From contig CALYQJ010000001.1 of the NCBI GenBank assembly GCA_945285405.1, positions 1 to 64,000 on the forward strand: DNA of 64,000 bases. The letters run 5' to 3'. The translations under genes were made by a program, and so were the position numbers. A model generated the notes under the pieces. The model worked only from the letters and a program-made list of their open reading frames with translations. It had not been told where the DNA came from and did not search any database. Positions within the stretch are counted from its first letter, which is position 1, and each line of letters begins with the position of its first letter. The DNA is from an uncultured Lactobacillaceae bacterium. GTDB lineage: Bacteria; Bacillota; Bacilli; Lactobacillales; Lactobacillaceae. Positions 29,906-38,485 of the stretch are shown here, piece by piece.

Positions 29906-30351
29906 TGAAATTGTTTATAATTAATGTAGCTTTGAGTTACTTAGGTAGTTTGAGTTTTGGAATTATAAATAATGTACCTCACCGTCTACTGAATTGTGCA
30001 GGAATTACCGGTGTTTTTGGGTGGTTAGTTTATTTAGCATGCAAAGGAATGCATTTAGGTAGTTTTGTTTCAAATTTTATGGGATCACTTGTTATTGGCC
30101 TTTTAAGTTATGTTTTTGCTCGATATAAAAAAGTTCCAATTTTAAATTTTAATGTTTCTGCATTAATTTGTTTGGTTCCAGGAGCTTTATTTTATGAGGG
30201 AATTTATGATACAGTTTTTAAAGGTGTTGCTGTAGGAATGAATATTGTTGTTAAAGTGATGATTGTAATTTTAGCTTTAGCAGTCGGTACAATGTTAAGC
30301 CAATTAATTGATGAGGCATTAAAACGGTTAGAAAAAAAAATTAAGTCTTGA
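29905..30351 (+). CDS. threonine/serine exporter family protein, YjjB-like subunit
   Basis: The 148-residue protein has about five membrane helices and belongs to the ThrE_2/DUF3815 type. The CLVPGALFYEGIYDTV segment near 90-105 resembles the conserved VPG stretch of ThrE. Its ATG overlaps the stop of the larger subunit (TAATG). The TGA stop at 30349-30351 sits inside the promoter of the structured RNA that follows. Confidence 0.85.
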   Translation: MKLFIINVALSYLGSLSFGIINNVPHRLLNCAGITGVFGWLVYLACKGMHLGSFVSNFMGSLVIGLLSYVFARYKKVPILNFNVSALICLVPGALFYEGIYDTVFKGVAVGMNIVVKVMIVILALAVGTMLSQLIDEALKRLEKKIKS

Positions 30352-30375
30352 TTTCAAATAGTTTTCTGATAAAAT
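30348..30375 (+). promoter_or_regulatory. promoter of the structured RNA
   Basis: TTGATT at 30348-30353 and TAAAAT at 30370-30375 are separated by 16 bases. TG two bases before the -10 box (TGATAAAAT) makes it an extended -10. Transcription would start near 30381-30383. Confidence 0.6.
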
Positions 30376-30380
30376 GAGAT

Positions 30381-30528
30381 CTGTGCGATGAGTCGATAAG
30401 ATCTGTATGGATCTTTCAGCAGGTTGCTTGATATCCTCGGGAAGAGGGAGCAAGGATTTGAAATCTCCTTAACTTAAAATAGTTAAGGCCTGCAATTAGT
30501 TCAAACCTTGGGTTTGAACTTTTTTTTT
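30381..30528 (+). ncRNA. structured small RNA or attenuator leader of unknown class
   Basis: A noticeably GC-richer stretch lies between two gene blocks, with its own extended -10 promoter and a strong terminator (GTTCAAACC / GGTTTGAAC, 30499-30519, plus nine T). Visible helices are AGATC/GATCT (30399-30413 area), TTGCT/AGCAA enclosing CCTC-GGGAA-GAGG (30424-30453) and CCTTAAC/GTTAAGG (30467-30488). GCAGG (30419-30423) can also pair with CCTGC (30489-30493). A 6S-like RNA is possible from size and promoter, but the long closing stem is not evident. It could equally be an attenuator for the downstream operon, whose first gene starts 38 bases after the T-run. No T-box or riboswitch consensus that I know is present. 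Confidence 0.55.
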
Positions 30529-30565
30529 AGAAAAACCAAGTTTATAGTTATTGAGGTAAGAACAT

Positions 30566-31030
30566 TTGAAAATTTTAGTTGCAAAAGCCAGTGAATTAAT
30601 TGAAGATGGCGACTTTAATTTAGTGCAACATGATTTTTTGTGGCAAGAGTTTGAAGACCAGTTTGCAAATCTTATTAAGAAATCTTTAGTAATTTTAAAA
30701 GATAATTTTGAAAAAAATCAATTAGCACTTGTGGAAAATCAAATAACTGATTTAGATAATCTTAAAGTAAATCTCTTTACAAATATAATTAATTTGCCAT
30801 ATTCTTATGCCAAAAAATACGTTGACTTTTTTGAGGATGGAGCTGAAGTTCCTATAAAATTTTATTTTTCCGTAGCTTCACCTTATGTTAATAAATCAAA
30901 ACTATGGATTGAGGAAATTAATGAAAAAACTGCTAATTGGCAAAAAATTTTAGAACTTTTGTCGCAAGCTCACCAAAATATGATGGAAGAACAGGAAAAA
31001 TTGGCTGATGAAAAAAGTATTAAAGAATAG
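30566..31030 (+). CDS. cytosolic protein of unknown function, first gene of a three-gene operon
   Basis: The 154-residue protein starts at TTG behind GAGGTAAG. It is acidic and mostly helical, with no signal peptide or membrane segment. Residues 30-70 and 125-150 look like amphipathic or coiled-coil helices. I recognise no family. Its end overlaps the next gene by 23 bases, so the two are translationally coupled. It lies behind the structured RNA and its terminator. Confidence 0.65.
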   Translation: MKILVAKASELIEDGDFNLVQHDFLWQEFEDQFANLIKKSLVILKDNFEKNQLALVENQITDLDNLKVNLFTNIINLPYSYAKKYVDFFEDGAEVPIKFYFSVASPYVNKSKLWIEEINEKTANWQKILELLSQAHQNMMEEQEKLADEKSIKE

Positions 31031-31979
31031 TTTAATTGGTGGTGCAATTTTTTTAATTGCATTGGTTGTTTTTTGTGGTTCTTATCTTGTATCTTCTAAG
31101 CTTAAAGTTCATCGAGATGCTAAGCGAATTCAAAATATGTATTCTTTATTTATGAATAAAGGCAAATTACATACGGAAAGACATGCTTATACATATTTGA
31201 CGAAAGTTGGTAAGCAGAGATTAAATAATGATCTTTCATTTAATCAAAAAAAATTACCGGCTGATACTTTAACCGCTTTTTCTGAGGAAAATTTAGTTTT
31301 AGTTCCTTATCATTATCAAGGAACGGTTAAGTTACCTAAAAATCCTCAAAAAGGTAAAAGACTATATTTTAAAGTTCCCTTTCCTGTTACTGTAAGTTCT
31401 AATTTAATTATGACAGTTTATTATAATGGAAAAGCTGTTGATTATGATTCTACTAATGTATTAGTAAAAAATAAGAAAAAAGAAAATTATTGTTATATTT
31501 ATTTAGGAGAGAGCACTGACGAAGAAGGTAAATTAATCAAAGATTTACAAGAAATTCATAAACAAGCAGGACAGATGGTAAATTTTGAAATTAACAATGT
31601 AGAACAAATTAGTGAAATACCACACCGTCGCGAATTATTAAAACATCCTAATTTATTTTATTCGGCTACTGAATTATTAAATAAGCCAGAAATTTCTTTA
31701 ACTGTTGGTTATCATGTTAAACATCCTAAATTTACAGTAATGTTACGTAATTTTGATAGTGATAATTTAAAAATAAAAATTGTTAGCAACAAAATTAATA
31801 ATTATGAAAGAAAAATAAAATTAAAACTAGAACCTCAAGGGAAACTTTTATCTAGTATAAAAAATGACTTAAAGCATAATTATCAAGTAAACTTGTTATA
31901 TAATGGATTAGTAATAAAAAATAAATATTATATAACCAATAATTTGGCGGCGTTATCGAACTATAATCATGGAAAATAA
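31008..31979 (+). CDS. membrane-anchored extracytoplasmic protein of unknown function
   Basis: The 323-residue protein has a basic N-terminus and one hydrophobic helix (about 9-31), followed by a long soluble region rich in beta-prone sequence (about 90-320). No catalytic motif is visible. It looks like an anchored outer-face protein. It overlaps the preceding gene by 23 bases and the following zinc-ribbon gene by 11 bases, so all three were selected to be made together. The single anchor helix plus a partner with a zinc ribbon recalls TcaA/YvbJ-like surface sensors, but I see no specific match. Confidence 0.65.
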   Translation: MKKVLKNSLIGGAIFLIALVVFCGSYLVSSKLKVHRDAKRIQNMYSLFMNKGKLHTERHAYTYLTKVGKQRLNNDLSFNQKKLPADTLTAFSEENLVLVPYHYQGTVKLPKNPQKGKRLYFKVPFPVTVSSNLIMTVYYNGKAVDYDSTNVLVKNKKKENYCYIYLGESTDEEGKLIKDLQEIHKQAGQMVNFEINNVEQISEIPHRRELLKHPNLFYSATELLNKPEISLTVGYHVKHPKFTVMLRNFDSDNLKIKIVSNKINNYERKIKLKLEPQGKLLSSIKNDLKHNYQVNLLYNGLVIKNKYYITNNLAALSNYNHGK

Positions 31980-33273
31980 CAAGAAAAAATTAAAAAAACA
32001 GTGTCCAATTTGTGGCATAATTCTAGATGCTTCAGTAGATTATTGTCCTAACTGTGATTCTTATGTGGGCGATGTATCTCTACTACAGGAAAAACCGGTT
32101 GATAATTCAACTGGTAAAAATTTAGATGCGGTTAGTCAAGATAATACTAACCATCTTAGAAACGATTTTGAAAAGCTTGATACGATTATTAACGAAAATA
32201 AAAAAGATCAGAGTAAAGTTACTCTAGATCAGTTAAAAAAAATTTTATCAGCTAATGGTGAAAAAATTACTAGAGATGATTTTGACGCTACTAATAATAA
32301 TCTGCAAGTTAATCAATCAAAATCATCAATTACTCCATCGGTTAATGATAAAATCAAATCTGAATCTTTGAATAAAGCTGTTCCTAAACGTGGACACCAT
32401 AGTCATTTATTTAAAGAACATAAAGAAAAGGATTCAATATTTAATAAAACTAATCATCAAGTATCGAGCAATACTAAAATATCAAAAGCTATTTCCTCTA
32501 AAACCGAATCAAAAACAACTAATGCAGATAAAGATGTTATTTATGCATCTCAACAATCTCAAATAAGAAGTTCAAGTAAATTAAATTTAAATCAAGATCA
32601 GAAAAAAGCAAATGAGAAAAATTCACCAACACCTTTTTTTGGTAAATTAGGAGAATTTGTACTCAATTCATTCAAACATCCATCAAGGAAAGTTAGAAAA
32701 AATTTAGGCTTTAGTTGGATATTTGTTTTTGGTTTAGAAATTGTATTAATAGTGTTTTCCATACAATTGATTTATAACAGTGGTTTTCAAATGGTTCATA
32801 CTCAACAAAATCCTCAATGGGGAAAAGCAATAATGTCTGCTTTAACTATCGGCAAAAAATATACCATTTTATGGCCTTTGCTATGTTTTTTAGGGATTTA
32901 CTTTGTAAGTATTATTAGTGGATTATTTGTAAATAAATTCTTAATTAGAGCACAATCTTTTTCAATTAATTATTTTTTGAATCAAGTAGCCCGTTGGTCT
33001 ATGATAATACTACCCTTGAGTATTTTAGTATTTATTTATTCATTATTTAATAATCCTTTTGTAACGAAATTTAGTTTAATAATTATAACTCTGATTCCGG
33101 AGCTTTTAATATTAGCGATAGTGTTATATATAGTACAATTAAGAGGAAATTTAGTTTGTGATCGAATCTATTTAATTTTAGGTTATAGTATTTTTACTAT
33201 AGTTATTGATTATGGATTACTATATCCATATTTGATTAATTTTGTTCAAGCTTTTAATTCGCTGACTTTTTAA
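31969..33273 (+). CDS. zinc-ribbon membrane protein
   Basis: The 434-residue protein starts with a zinc ribbon, CPICGIILDASVDYCPNC (residues about 12-29), two CxxC pairs. A long, low-complexity Ser/Asn/Lys linker follows (about 40-215). The last 190 residues hold about five membrane helices (about 247-267, 295-318, 340-363, 370-393, 400-425). This architecture is common among Lactobacillales zinc-ribbon membrane proteins of unknown role. The ribbon faces the cytosol. It ends the three-gene operon, followed by a terminator at 33284-33316. Confidence 0.75.
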   Translation: MENNKKKLKKQCPICGIILDASVDYCPNCDSYVGDVSLLQEKPVDNSTGKNLDAVSQDNTNHLRNDFEKLDTIINENKKDQSKVTLDQLKKILSANGEKITRDDFDATNNNLQVNQSKSSITPSVNDKIKSESLNKAVPKRGHHSHLFKEHKEKDSIFNKTNHQVSSNTKISKAISSKTESKTTNADKDVIYASQQSQIRSSSKLNLNQDQKKANEKNSPTPFFGKLGEFVLNSFKHPSRKVRKNLGFSWIFVFGLEIVLIVFSIQLIYNSGFQMVHTQQNPQWGKAIMSALTIGKKYTILWPLLCFLGIYFVSIISGLFVNKFLIRAQSFSINYFLNQVARWSMIILPLSILVFIYSLFNNPFVTKFSLIIITLIPELLILAIVLYIVQLRGNLVCDRIYLILGYSIFTIVIDYGLLYPYLINFVQAFNSLTF

Positions 33274-33283
33274 TTCAGATATA

Positions 33284-33316
33284 AAAAACTAACCATTAAA
33301 AATGGTTAGTTTTTTT
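33284..33316. terminator. bidirectional intrinsic terminator
   Basis: AAAAACTAACCATT and AATGGTTAGTTTTT pair around a short A-rich loop. It ends the zinc-ribbon operon on the forward strand and the tRNA transcript on the reverse strand. Confidence 0.88.
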
Positions 33317-33358
33317 GCTCGATCTTATTTCAAGTTTTATAATTAAATAGTTAACTGA

Positions 33359-33431
33359 TGCCGTTTAGCAGATTCGAACTGCTGACCCCCACCTTACCAC
33401 GGTGGTGCTCTACCTGCTGAGCTAAAGCGGC
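33359..33431 (-). tRNA. tRNA-Thr (GGU anticodon)
   Basis: The reverse strand folds as a cloverleaf: acceptor GCCGCTT/AAACGGC, D-arm GCTC...GAGC, anticodon stem CCACC/GGTGG with loop GTGGTAA (anticodon GGT), T-arm AGCAG-TTCGAAT-CTGCT, and discriminator A. CCA is not encoded. One acceptor pair (position 5 with 68) is a C-A mismatch. It is a single tRNA gene with its own promoter, divergent from trpS. Confidence 0.93.
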
Positions 33432-33440
33432 AATGAATCT

Positions 33441-33469
33441 AATTTATCAAAAACTGACTTTACTGTCAA
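33441..33469 (-). promoter_or_regulatory. promoter of tRNA-Thr
   Basis: On the reverse strand TTGACA (33464-33469) and TAAATT (33441-33446) are 17 bases apart. The predicted start is near 33434, just before the tRNA 5' end at 33431. Confidence 0.8.
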
Positions 33470-33485
33470 TCAGAAAAGAGGAAAA

Positions 33486-34493
33486 ATGGTAAAAATTGCA
33501 TTAACGGGGGATCGTCCCACAGGTAAACTTCATTTAGGACACTATGTGGGATCGTTAAAACAGAGAATTAACTTGCAACATGAAGTTGATCGTAATTTAG
33601 TAATGATCGCAGATATGCAAGCTTTAACTGATAATGCGAAAAATCCGGAAAAAATTCGTAATAGCATAATGAATGTAGCTCTAGATTATTTATCAGTAGG
33701 TATTGATCCAAATGTGTCTACGATTTTTATACAGTCTCAAATACCGGCTTTAAATGAATTAACAATGATTTATCTCAATTTGGTGACTGTTGCTCGATTG
33801 GAACGTAACCCAACCGTTAAAAGTGAAATAAAACAGAAAAAATTTGATCAAAGTGTACCAGCAGGATTCTTAATATATCCTGTCTCAGAAGCGGCAGATA
33901 TTACAGCTTTTAAAGCCAATTATGTTCCTGCAGGTGATGACCAAGAGCCAATGATTGAACAAACACGAGAAATTGTTCGAACTTTTAATCATACTTATAA
34001 AAAAGAGGTTTTAGTGGAACCTAAAGGTATCTTTCCTCCTAAAGGGCAGGGGCGTATTCCTGGAATTGATGGTAATGCTAAAATGAGTAAATCTTTGGGT
34101 AACGCGATTTATTTGACAGATAGTGCTGATGAAGTTCAAAGAAAAGTAATGTCAATGTATACAGATCCTAAGCATGTTCATATAGATGATCCAGGGTCTA
34201 TTGAAGGTAACGTGGTTTTTACTTATTTGAATATTTTTGATTCAGATGTTGAACAAGTTGCTAAATTAGAAACTCAATACCAAAAAGGTGGTTTGGGTGA
34301 TGTCAAAATAAAAAAACGTTTAATAGAAGTATTAAATAGTTTTTTAGATCCTATTCGCCAAAAACGAGCGGACTATGCGAAAAATATTGACTATGTTGAA
34401 CATGTTCTTCAAGATGGCAGTAAAAAAGCTAATGAATTAGCTAATAAAACTTTAAAAGAGATGCGGGACGCAATGGGCATTAATTACTTTTAA
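33486..34493 (+). CDS. trpS: tryptophanyl-tRNA synthetase
   Basis: It charges tRNA-Trp. The 335-residue class I enzyme has GDRPTGKLHLGHYVGS with the HIGH-like HLGH (16-19) and KMSKS at 199-203. It matches the bacterial TrpRS size. The ATG follows AGAGGAAA. It lies 54 bases from the divergent tRNA-Thr gene, so its promoter must overlap the tRNA region. No T-box is seen upstream. Confidence 0.95.
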   Translation: MVKIALTGDRPTGKLHLGHYVGSLKQRINLQHEVDRNLVMIADMQALTDNAKNPEKIRNSIMNVALDYLSVGIDPNVSTIFIQSQIPALNELTMIYLNLVTVARLERNPTVKSEIKQKKFDQSVPAGFLIYPVSEAADITAFKANYVPAGDDQEPMIEQTREIVRTFNHTYKKEVLVEPKGIFPPKGQGRIPGIDGNAKMSKSLGNAIYLTDSADEVQRKVMSMYTDPKHVHIDDPGSIEGNVVFTYLNIFDSDVEQVAKLETQYQKGGLGDVKIKKRLIEVLNSFLDPIRQKRADYAKNIDYVEHVLQDGSKKANELANKTLKEMRDAMGINYF

Positions 34494-34546
34494 AGTAAAA
34501 TTTAAAGGATTGTTAAGATCAATTGATATTGAATGAGGAAAAAAGG

Positions 34547-35461
34547 ATGTTGTGGGCTAAAATTCAAGTTATCACTACAAATGAAGCAATTGAAGCTGTT
34601 AGTGTGATCTTAGAAAAATTTGGGGGAAAAGGAGTTGAAATTGATGATCAAACTTCTAATAATCTTCAAGGACTAAAAGAAAATGTTAAAAATTTAGCTC
34701 CTAATGCGTGTTCTGTAACTACCTGGATTCCAGAAAATCCTGATTTAGACATTGAACAAATTAAACATGAAATAAATAATTTAACTAAATATGGGTTAAA
34801 TCCTGGGAAAGTTAAAATTTATTTATCATTAGAGGATGATGTTGATTGGAATCAAGAATGGAAAAAATATTATTCACCAATAAAGGTAACTCATGATTTA
34901 GTTATTATTCCCTCTTGGCAGAAAGAAAAATACCAAAAAGATTCTCGAATAAAAATTTATATTAATCCTGGTATGGCCTTTGGTACTGGTGATCACCCGA
35001 CTACAATCTTAACTTTACAAGCATTGTTAATGGCTTTTCAAAAGGGAGATCAGGTTTTTGATGTAGGTAGTGGTAGTGGCATTTTATCAATAGCAGCGGT
35101 AAAAATTGGTGCAAGGAAAGTTCAGGCTAGCGATGTTGATGAATCTACATTAGAAAATGCGAAGGAAAATTTGAGTTTAAATCAAGTAGAGGATGAGGTT
35201 GTTTTGTCTATTGGTGATCTTTTAAATAATCAAAAGCAAAAAGCTGATTTAATCGTTGCTAATATTTTAGCAGAAGTGCATTTTAAATTGATTCCTCAAT
35301 TAAAGGCGCATTTAAATCCTCAAGGACGAGTTATTTTAGGAGGAATTATTAATGATAAATTGGCGCCTGTTATTGAAATTTTACAAGATAATAATTTTAT
35401 AGTTAAAGAGAAATTAATGATGAAAGAATGGGTCACTTTAATTGTGGAGCCAGTTAGTTAA
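34547..35461 (+). CDS. prmA: ribosomal protein L11 methyltransferase
   Basis: It methylates ribosomal protein L11 using S-adenosylmethionine. I choose the ATG at 34547 with GAGG about eight bases upstream over the TTG at 34523; the protein is then 304 residues. The SAM-binding region has GMAFGTGDHPTT near 151-162 and FDVGSGSGILSIAA near 180-193, with the catalytic-loop motif VANILAEV near 240-247. The downstream rsmE starts directly at the stop with a shared base, so the two rRNA/ribosome methyltransferases form an operon. Confidence 0.93.
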   Translation: MLWAKIQVITTNEAIEAVSVILEKFGGKGVEIDDQTSNNLQGLKENVKNLAPNACSVTTWIPENPDLDIEQIKHEINNLTKYGLNPGKVKIYLSLEDDVDWNQEWKKYYSPIKVTHDLVIIPSWQKEKYQKDSRIKIYINPGMAFGTGDHPTTILTLQALLMAFQKGDQVFDVGSGSGILSIAAVKIGARKVQASDVDESTLENAKENLSLNQVEDEVVLSIGDLLNNQKQKADLIVANILAEVHFKLIPQLKAHLNPQGRVILGGIINDKLAPVIEILQDNNFIVKEKLMMKEWVTLIVEPVS

Positions 35462-36195
35462 TGCAACGAATTTTTATTAAAAATATCAAATTACCTTTAA
35501 AATTTCAATTGATAGGATCAGAATATCACCACTTAATTGAAGTTTTACGTTTAACTTCAGGTAAATTTATTGAAATTGTTGATTTAAATGGAGAAATAGG
35601 ACTTTATCAGTTAGCTAAAATCAACTTGGCATCAAAAACTGCTGAAGCTATTTTTTTTCAAAAAAAAATTCAAAAAAATGAACTACCAATAATTGTAACT
35701 TTGATCTGTGCTTTAACTAAAGGCAAAAAAATTGAAGAAACAGTAGAAAAAGGTACAGAATTTGGAGCTAGTAATTTTATTTTTTACCCTTCTCAATACT
35801 CACCTATTAAATTTTCAAATTCTTGGGCACAAAAAAAAGAGATGCGTTTAAATAAAATAGCTATTAGTGCAGCAAAACAGTCTCATCGTACAGTTATTCC
35901 TAAAGTCCACATTCAAGCTCATTTGCCATTCGACAAACTTGAAAATAAACCTAAGTTTTTGGCTTATGAAAAACAAGTTGCTTCTGAATCAACTTTAAAT
36001 TTGGCGCTAGCAAAATTAAAATTTCAAAGTGAAGTTTGTTGTGCTTTTGGTCCTGAAGGAGGCTGGACACCATTGGAAGTAAAAGATTATCAACGTCATG
36101 GCTTTCAGACTATTTCGTTAGGAAATCGAATTTTAAGAGCTGAAAATGCCCCCTTATTTTTTTTAAGTGTATTGTCATTTTATTTTGAAATGTAA
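35461..36195 (+). CDS. rsmE: 16S rRNA m3U1498 methyltransferase
   Basis: It methylates N3 of U1498 in 16S rRNA. The 244-residue protein has the SPOUT knot features ALTKGKKIEETVEKGTEFGA near 84-103, the short AAKQSHRTVIPKV stretch, and the C-terminal FGPEGGWTPLEV and LGNRILRAENAPLF motifs, which form the SAM-binding knot. The start ATG overlaps the prmA stop by one base. Confidence 0.94.
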   Translation: MQRIFIKNIKLPLKFQLIGSEYHHLIEVLRLTSGKFIEIVDLNGEIGLYQLAKINLASKTAEAIFFQKKIQKNELPIIVTLICALTKGKKIEETVEKGTEFGASNFIFYPSQYSPIKFSNSWAQKKEMRLNKIAISAAKQSHRTVIPKVHIQAHLPFDKLENKPKFLAYEKQVASESTLNLALAKLKFQSEVCCAFGPEGGWTPLEVKDYQRHGFQTISLGNRILRAENAPLFFLSVLSFYFEM

Positions 36196-36268
36196 ATTTA
36201 ATTGGAAAAATATACGCTATAATGTATAGAAATACTGGATAAAAACTTGCAATTGGGGATTAATAATT

Positions 36269-38485
36269 ATGGTTAAAACAAAAAATTTTACAAGTGATGA
36301 TGTTATTAAAATGTGTCGAGGATACATGAATGAAGAGCATGTTGCTAAGGTTAGTAAGGCTTATACCTTCGCTGAATACGTTCATCGTGGACAAAAGCGG
36401 CGTTCAGGGGAACCTTATATTATTCATCCCACTCAAGTTGCCGGAATTTTAGCCGAATTAAAAATGGATCCAGATACAGTGAGCTCAGGATTTTTGCATG
36501 ATGTGGTAGAAGACACAGGCGTTACAGTTGAAGATGTGGAAACCTTATTTGGTTCTGATGTGGCACAAATTGTTGATGGATTAACCAAATTATCAAAAGT
36601 TAAATATGTTGCACATAAGGATGAATTAGCTGAAAATCATCGCAAGATGTTGCTGGCAATGGCAAAAGATTTACGCATTATTATGGTAAAATTAGCAGAT
36701 CGTTTGCATAATATGAGAACATTGCAGTATCAAACTCCCGATCGTCAGCAAGCAATTTCTAATGAAACCTTAGAAATTTTCGCTCCTTTAGCGGATCGTT
36801 TGGGTATCAGTGCCATTAAGTGGGAATTGGAAGATTTATCGTTTTTATATTTAAAGCCTAAAGAATATCATAAAATAGCTAACTTAATGGATACTAAACG
36901 AGAAGAACGGGAAGGATATATTCAAGAAGCAATTGTAGCAGTTAATAAAGCTCTAGCCGAATTACATCTTAATTATGAAATTTATGGTCGACCAAAACAT
37001 ATTTATTCAATTTATAAAAAAATGGTCAATAAAAACAAACAATTTGATGAACTTTACGATTTATTGGCCTTAAGGATCATTACTCAAACAGTTCAAGATT
37101 GCTACGCAGTTTTAGGAGCGGTTCATACAGAATGGCGGCCGATTCCAGGGCGCTTTAAGGATTATATTGCTAGTCCTAAAAAGAATCTTTATCAATCACT
37201 TCATACAACGGTAATTGGTCCTGGAACTAAACCTTTAGAAATACAAATTCGTACAAGAAAAATGCACGAAATTGCTGAATTTGGTGTTGCTGCTCACTGG
37301 GCCTATAAAGAAGGTGAAACTGAAAAGGTTAAAGTTGATGCTACTGGTAAAAAACTTGATCTTTTTCGTGAAATTTTAGAAATTCAAAATGAATATGAAG
37401 ATGTTAACGCTAATGACTTTATGGCAACAGTTAAAGGCGATTTGTTCTCTGATCGGGTATATGTTTTTACCCCAAAAGGTGATGTTTATGATTTACCTAA
37501 AGATTCAGTACCACTAGATTTTGCTTATTTAGTTCATACTGAAGTTGGTAATCATGCGGTTGGTGCAAAAAGAAATGGTAAAATCATTCCTTTGGATACA
37601 CCATTAAAAAATGGTGATATTATTGATATTATGACCGCTTCGCAGGCTAAACCAAGTCATGACTGGCTAGATATGGTCAAAACTACTAGAGCTCGTAATA
37701 AAATTCGACGTTATTTTAAAAGTCAAGAGAGAACTGAAGATATTGAAGCTGGTCGTCAACAGTTAGAAAGTTATTTAATAGAACATAATTTTAATCCCAA
37801 AGAATTCATGACAAAGGATGCGTTAGCTAAAGTTGGTAGTAAGTTTCAAGGATTTGGAGCTGAGGAAGTTTTAGCTGCGATTGGTTACGGTGAGTTATCA
37901 CCACAAATTATTGCAAATCGCTTAACTGAAAGTTATCGACGCCAGCAGCTTAAAGCTGCTGAAGATCAAAAAATTTCGGAGATGTTAAAGAATCATCAAT
38001 CAACTTTCAATAAAGGAAGTATCGATCAAGATACTGGCGTTTATATCGAAGGAGTTGATAATCTTTTAGTTCATTTAGCTCGTTGTTGCACTCCAGTTCC
38101 TGGAGATCCAATAGTTGGATATGTTACTCAGGGTCGTGGAGTTACTGTTCATCGTGAAGACTGTACTAATGTTATTAAAAATAATAATATGCAACAGCGC
38201 CTGATAGAAGTTTTTTGGGGGAACCCTGGTAGTCGTAATGTTCTTTACCACACAGATTTAGAAATTTATGCTTATAATCGCAATGGAGTATTGAAAGATG
38301 TGATTCAAGAACTAAATGTTTTAGCTAAAGGGTTGGGTAATATTAATGCACGAGTTAGCGCCGATGATAAAACAGCCACAATTGAAGCAGTTGTGAAAGT
38401 TTATAATTTAACAAATTTAAAGCAGTTAATGGAAAGTTTAAAGAAAGTTCCGGATGTTTATTCGGTAGTAAGAGCAAATAAATGA
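36269..38485 (+). CDS. rel: bifunctional (p)ppGpp synthetase/hydrolase
   Basis: It makes and degrades (p)ppGpp in the stringent response. The 738-residue long RSH protein has the HD hydrolase domain with FLHDVVED (His77-Asp78), the synthetase domain with YGRPKHIYSIYKK and the G-loop LYQSLHTTV, a TGS domain (about 385-445, VYVFTPKGDVYDLP), a Cys-rich ZFD/CC region (LARCCTPVPGD) and a C-terminal ACT domain (about 660-738). Both activities look intact. A -10-like TATAAT is present at 36218-36223. It overlaps dtd by four bases. The small synthetase at 7128 supplements it. Confidence 0.96.
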   Translation: MVKTKNFTSDDVIKMCRGYMNEEHVAKVSKAYTFAEYVHRGQKRRSGEPYIIHPTQVAGILAELKMDPDTVSSGFLHDVVEDTGVTVEDVETLFGSDVAQIVDGLTKLSKVKYVAHKDELAENHRKMLLAMAKDLRIIMVKLADRLHNMRTLQYQTPDRQQAISNETLEIFAPLADRLGISAIKWELEDLSFLYLKPKEYHKIANLMDTKREEREGYIQEAIVAVNKALAELHLNYEIYGRPKHIYSIYKKMVNKNKQFDELYDLLALRIITQTVQDCYAVLGAVHTEWRPIPGRFKDYIASPKKNLYQSLHTTVIGPGTKPLEIQIRTRKMHEIAEFGVAAHWAYKEGETEKVKVDATGKKLDLFREILEIQNEYEDVNANDFMATVKGDLFSDRVYVFTPKGDVYDLPKDSVPLDFAYLVHTEVGNHAVGAKRNGKIIPLDTPLKNGDIIDIMTASQAKPSHDWLDMVKTTRARNKIRRYFKSQERTEDIEAGRQQLESYLIEHNFNPKEFMTKDALAKVGSKFQGFGAEEVLAAIGYGELSPQIIANRLTESYRRQQLKAAEDQKISEMLKNHQSTFNKGSIDQDTGVYIEGVDNLLVHLARCCTPVPGDPIVGYVTQGRGVTVHREDCTNVIKNNNMQQRLIEVFWGNPGSRNVLYHTDLEIYAYNRNGVLKDVIQELNVLAKGLGNINARVSADDKTATIEAVVKVYNLTNLKQLMESLKKVPDVYSVVRANK

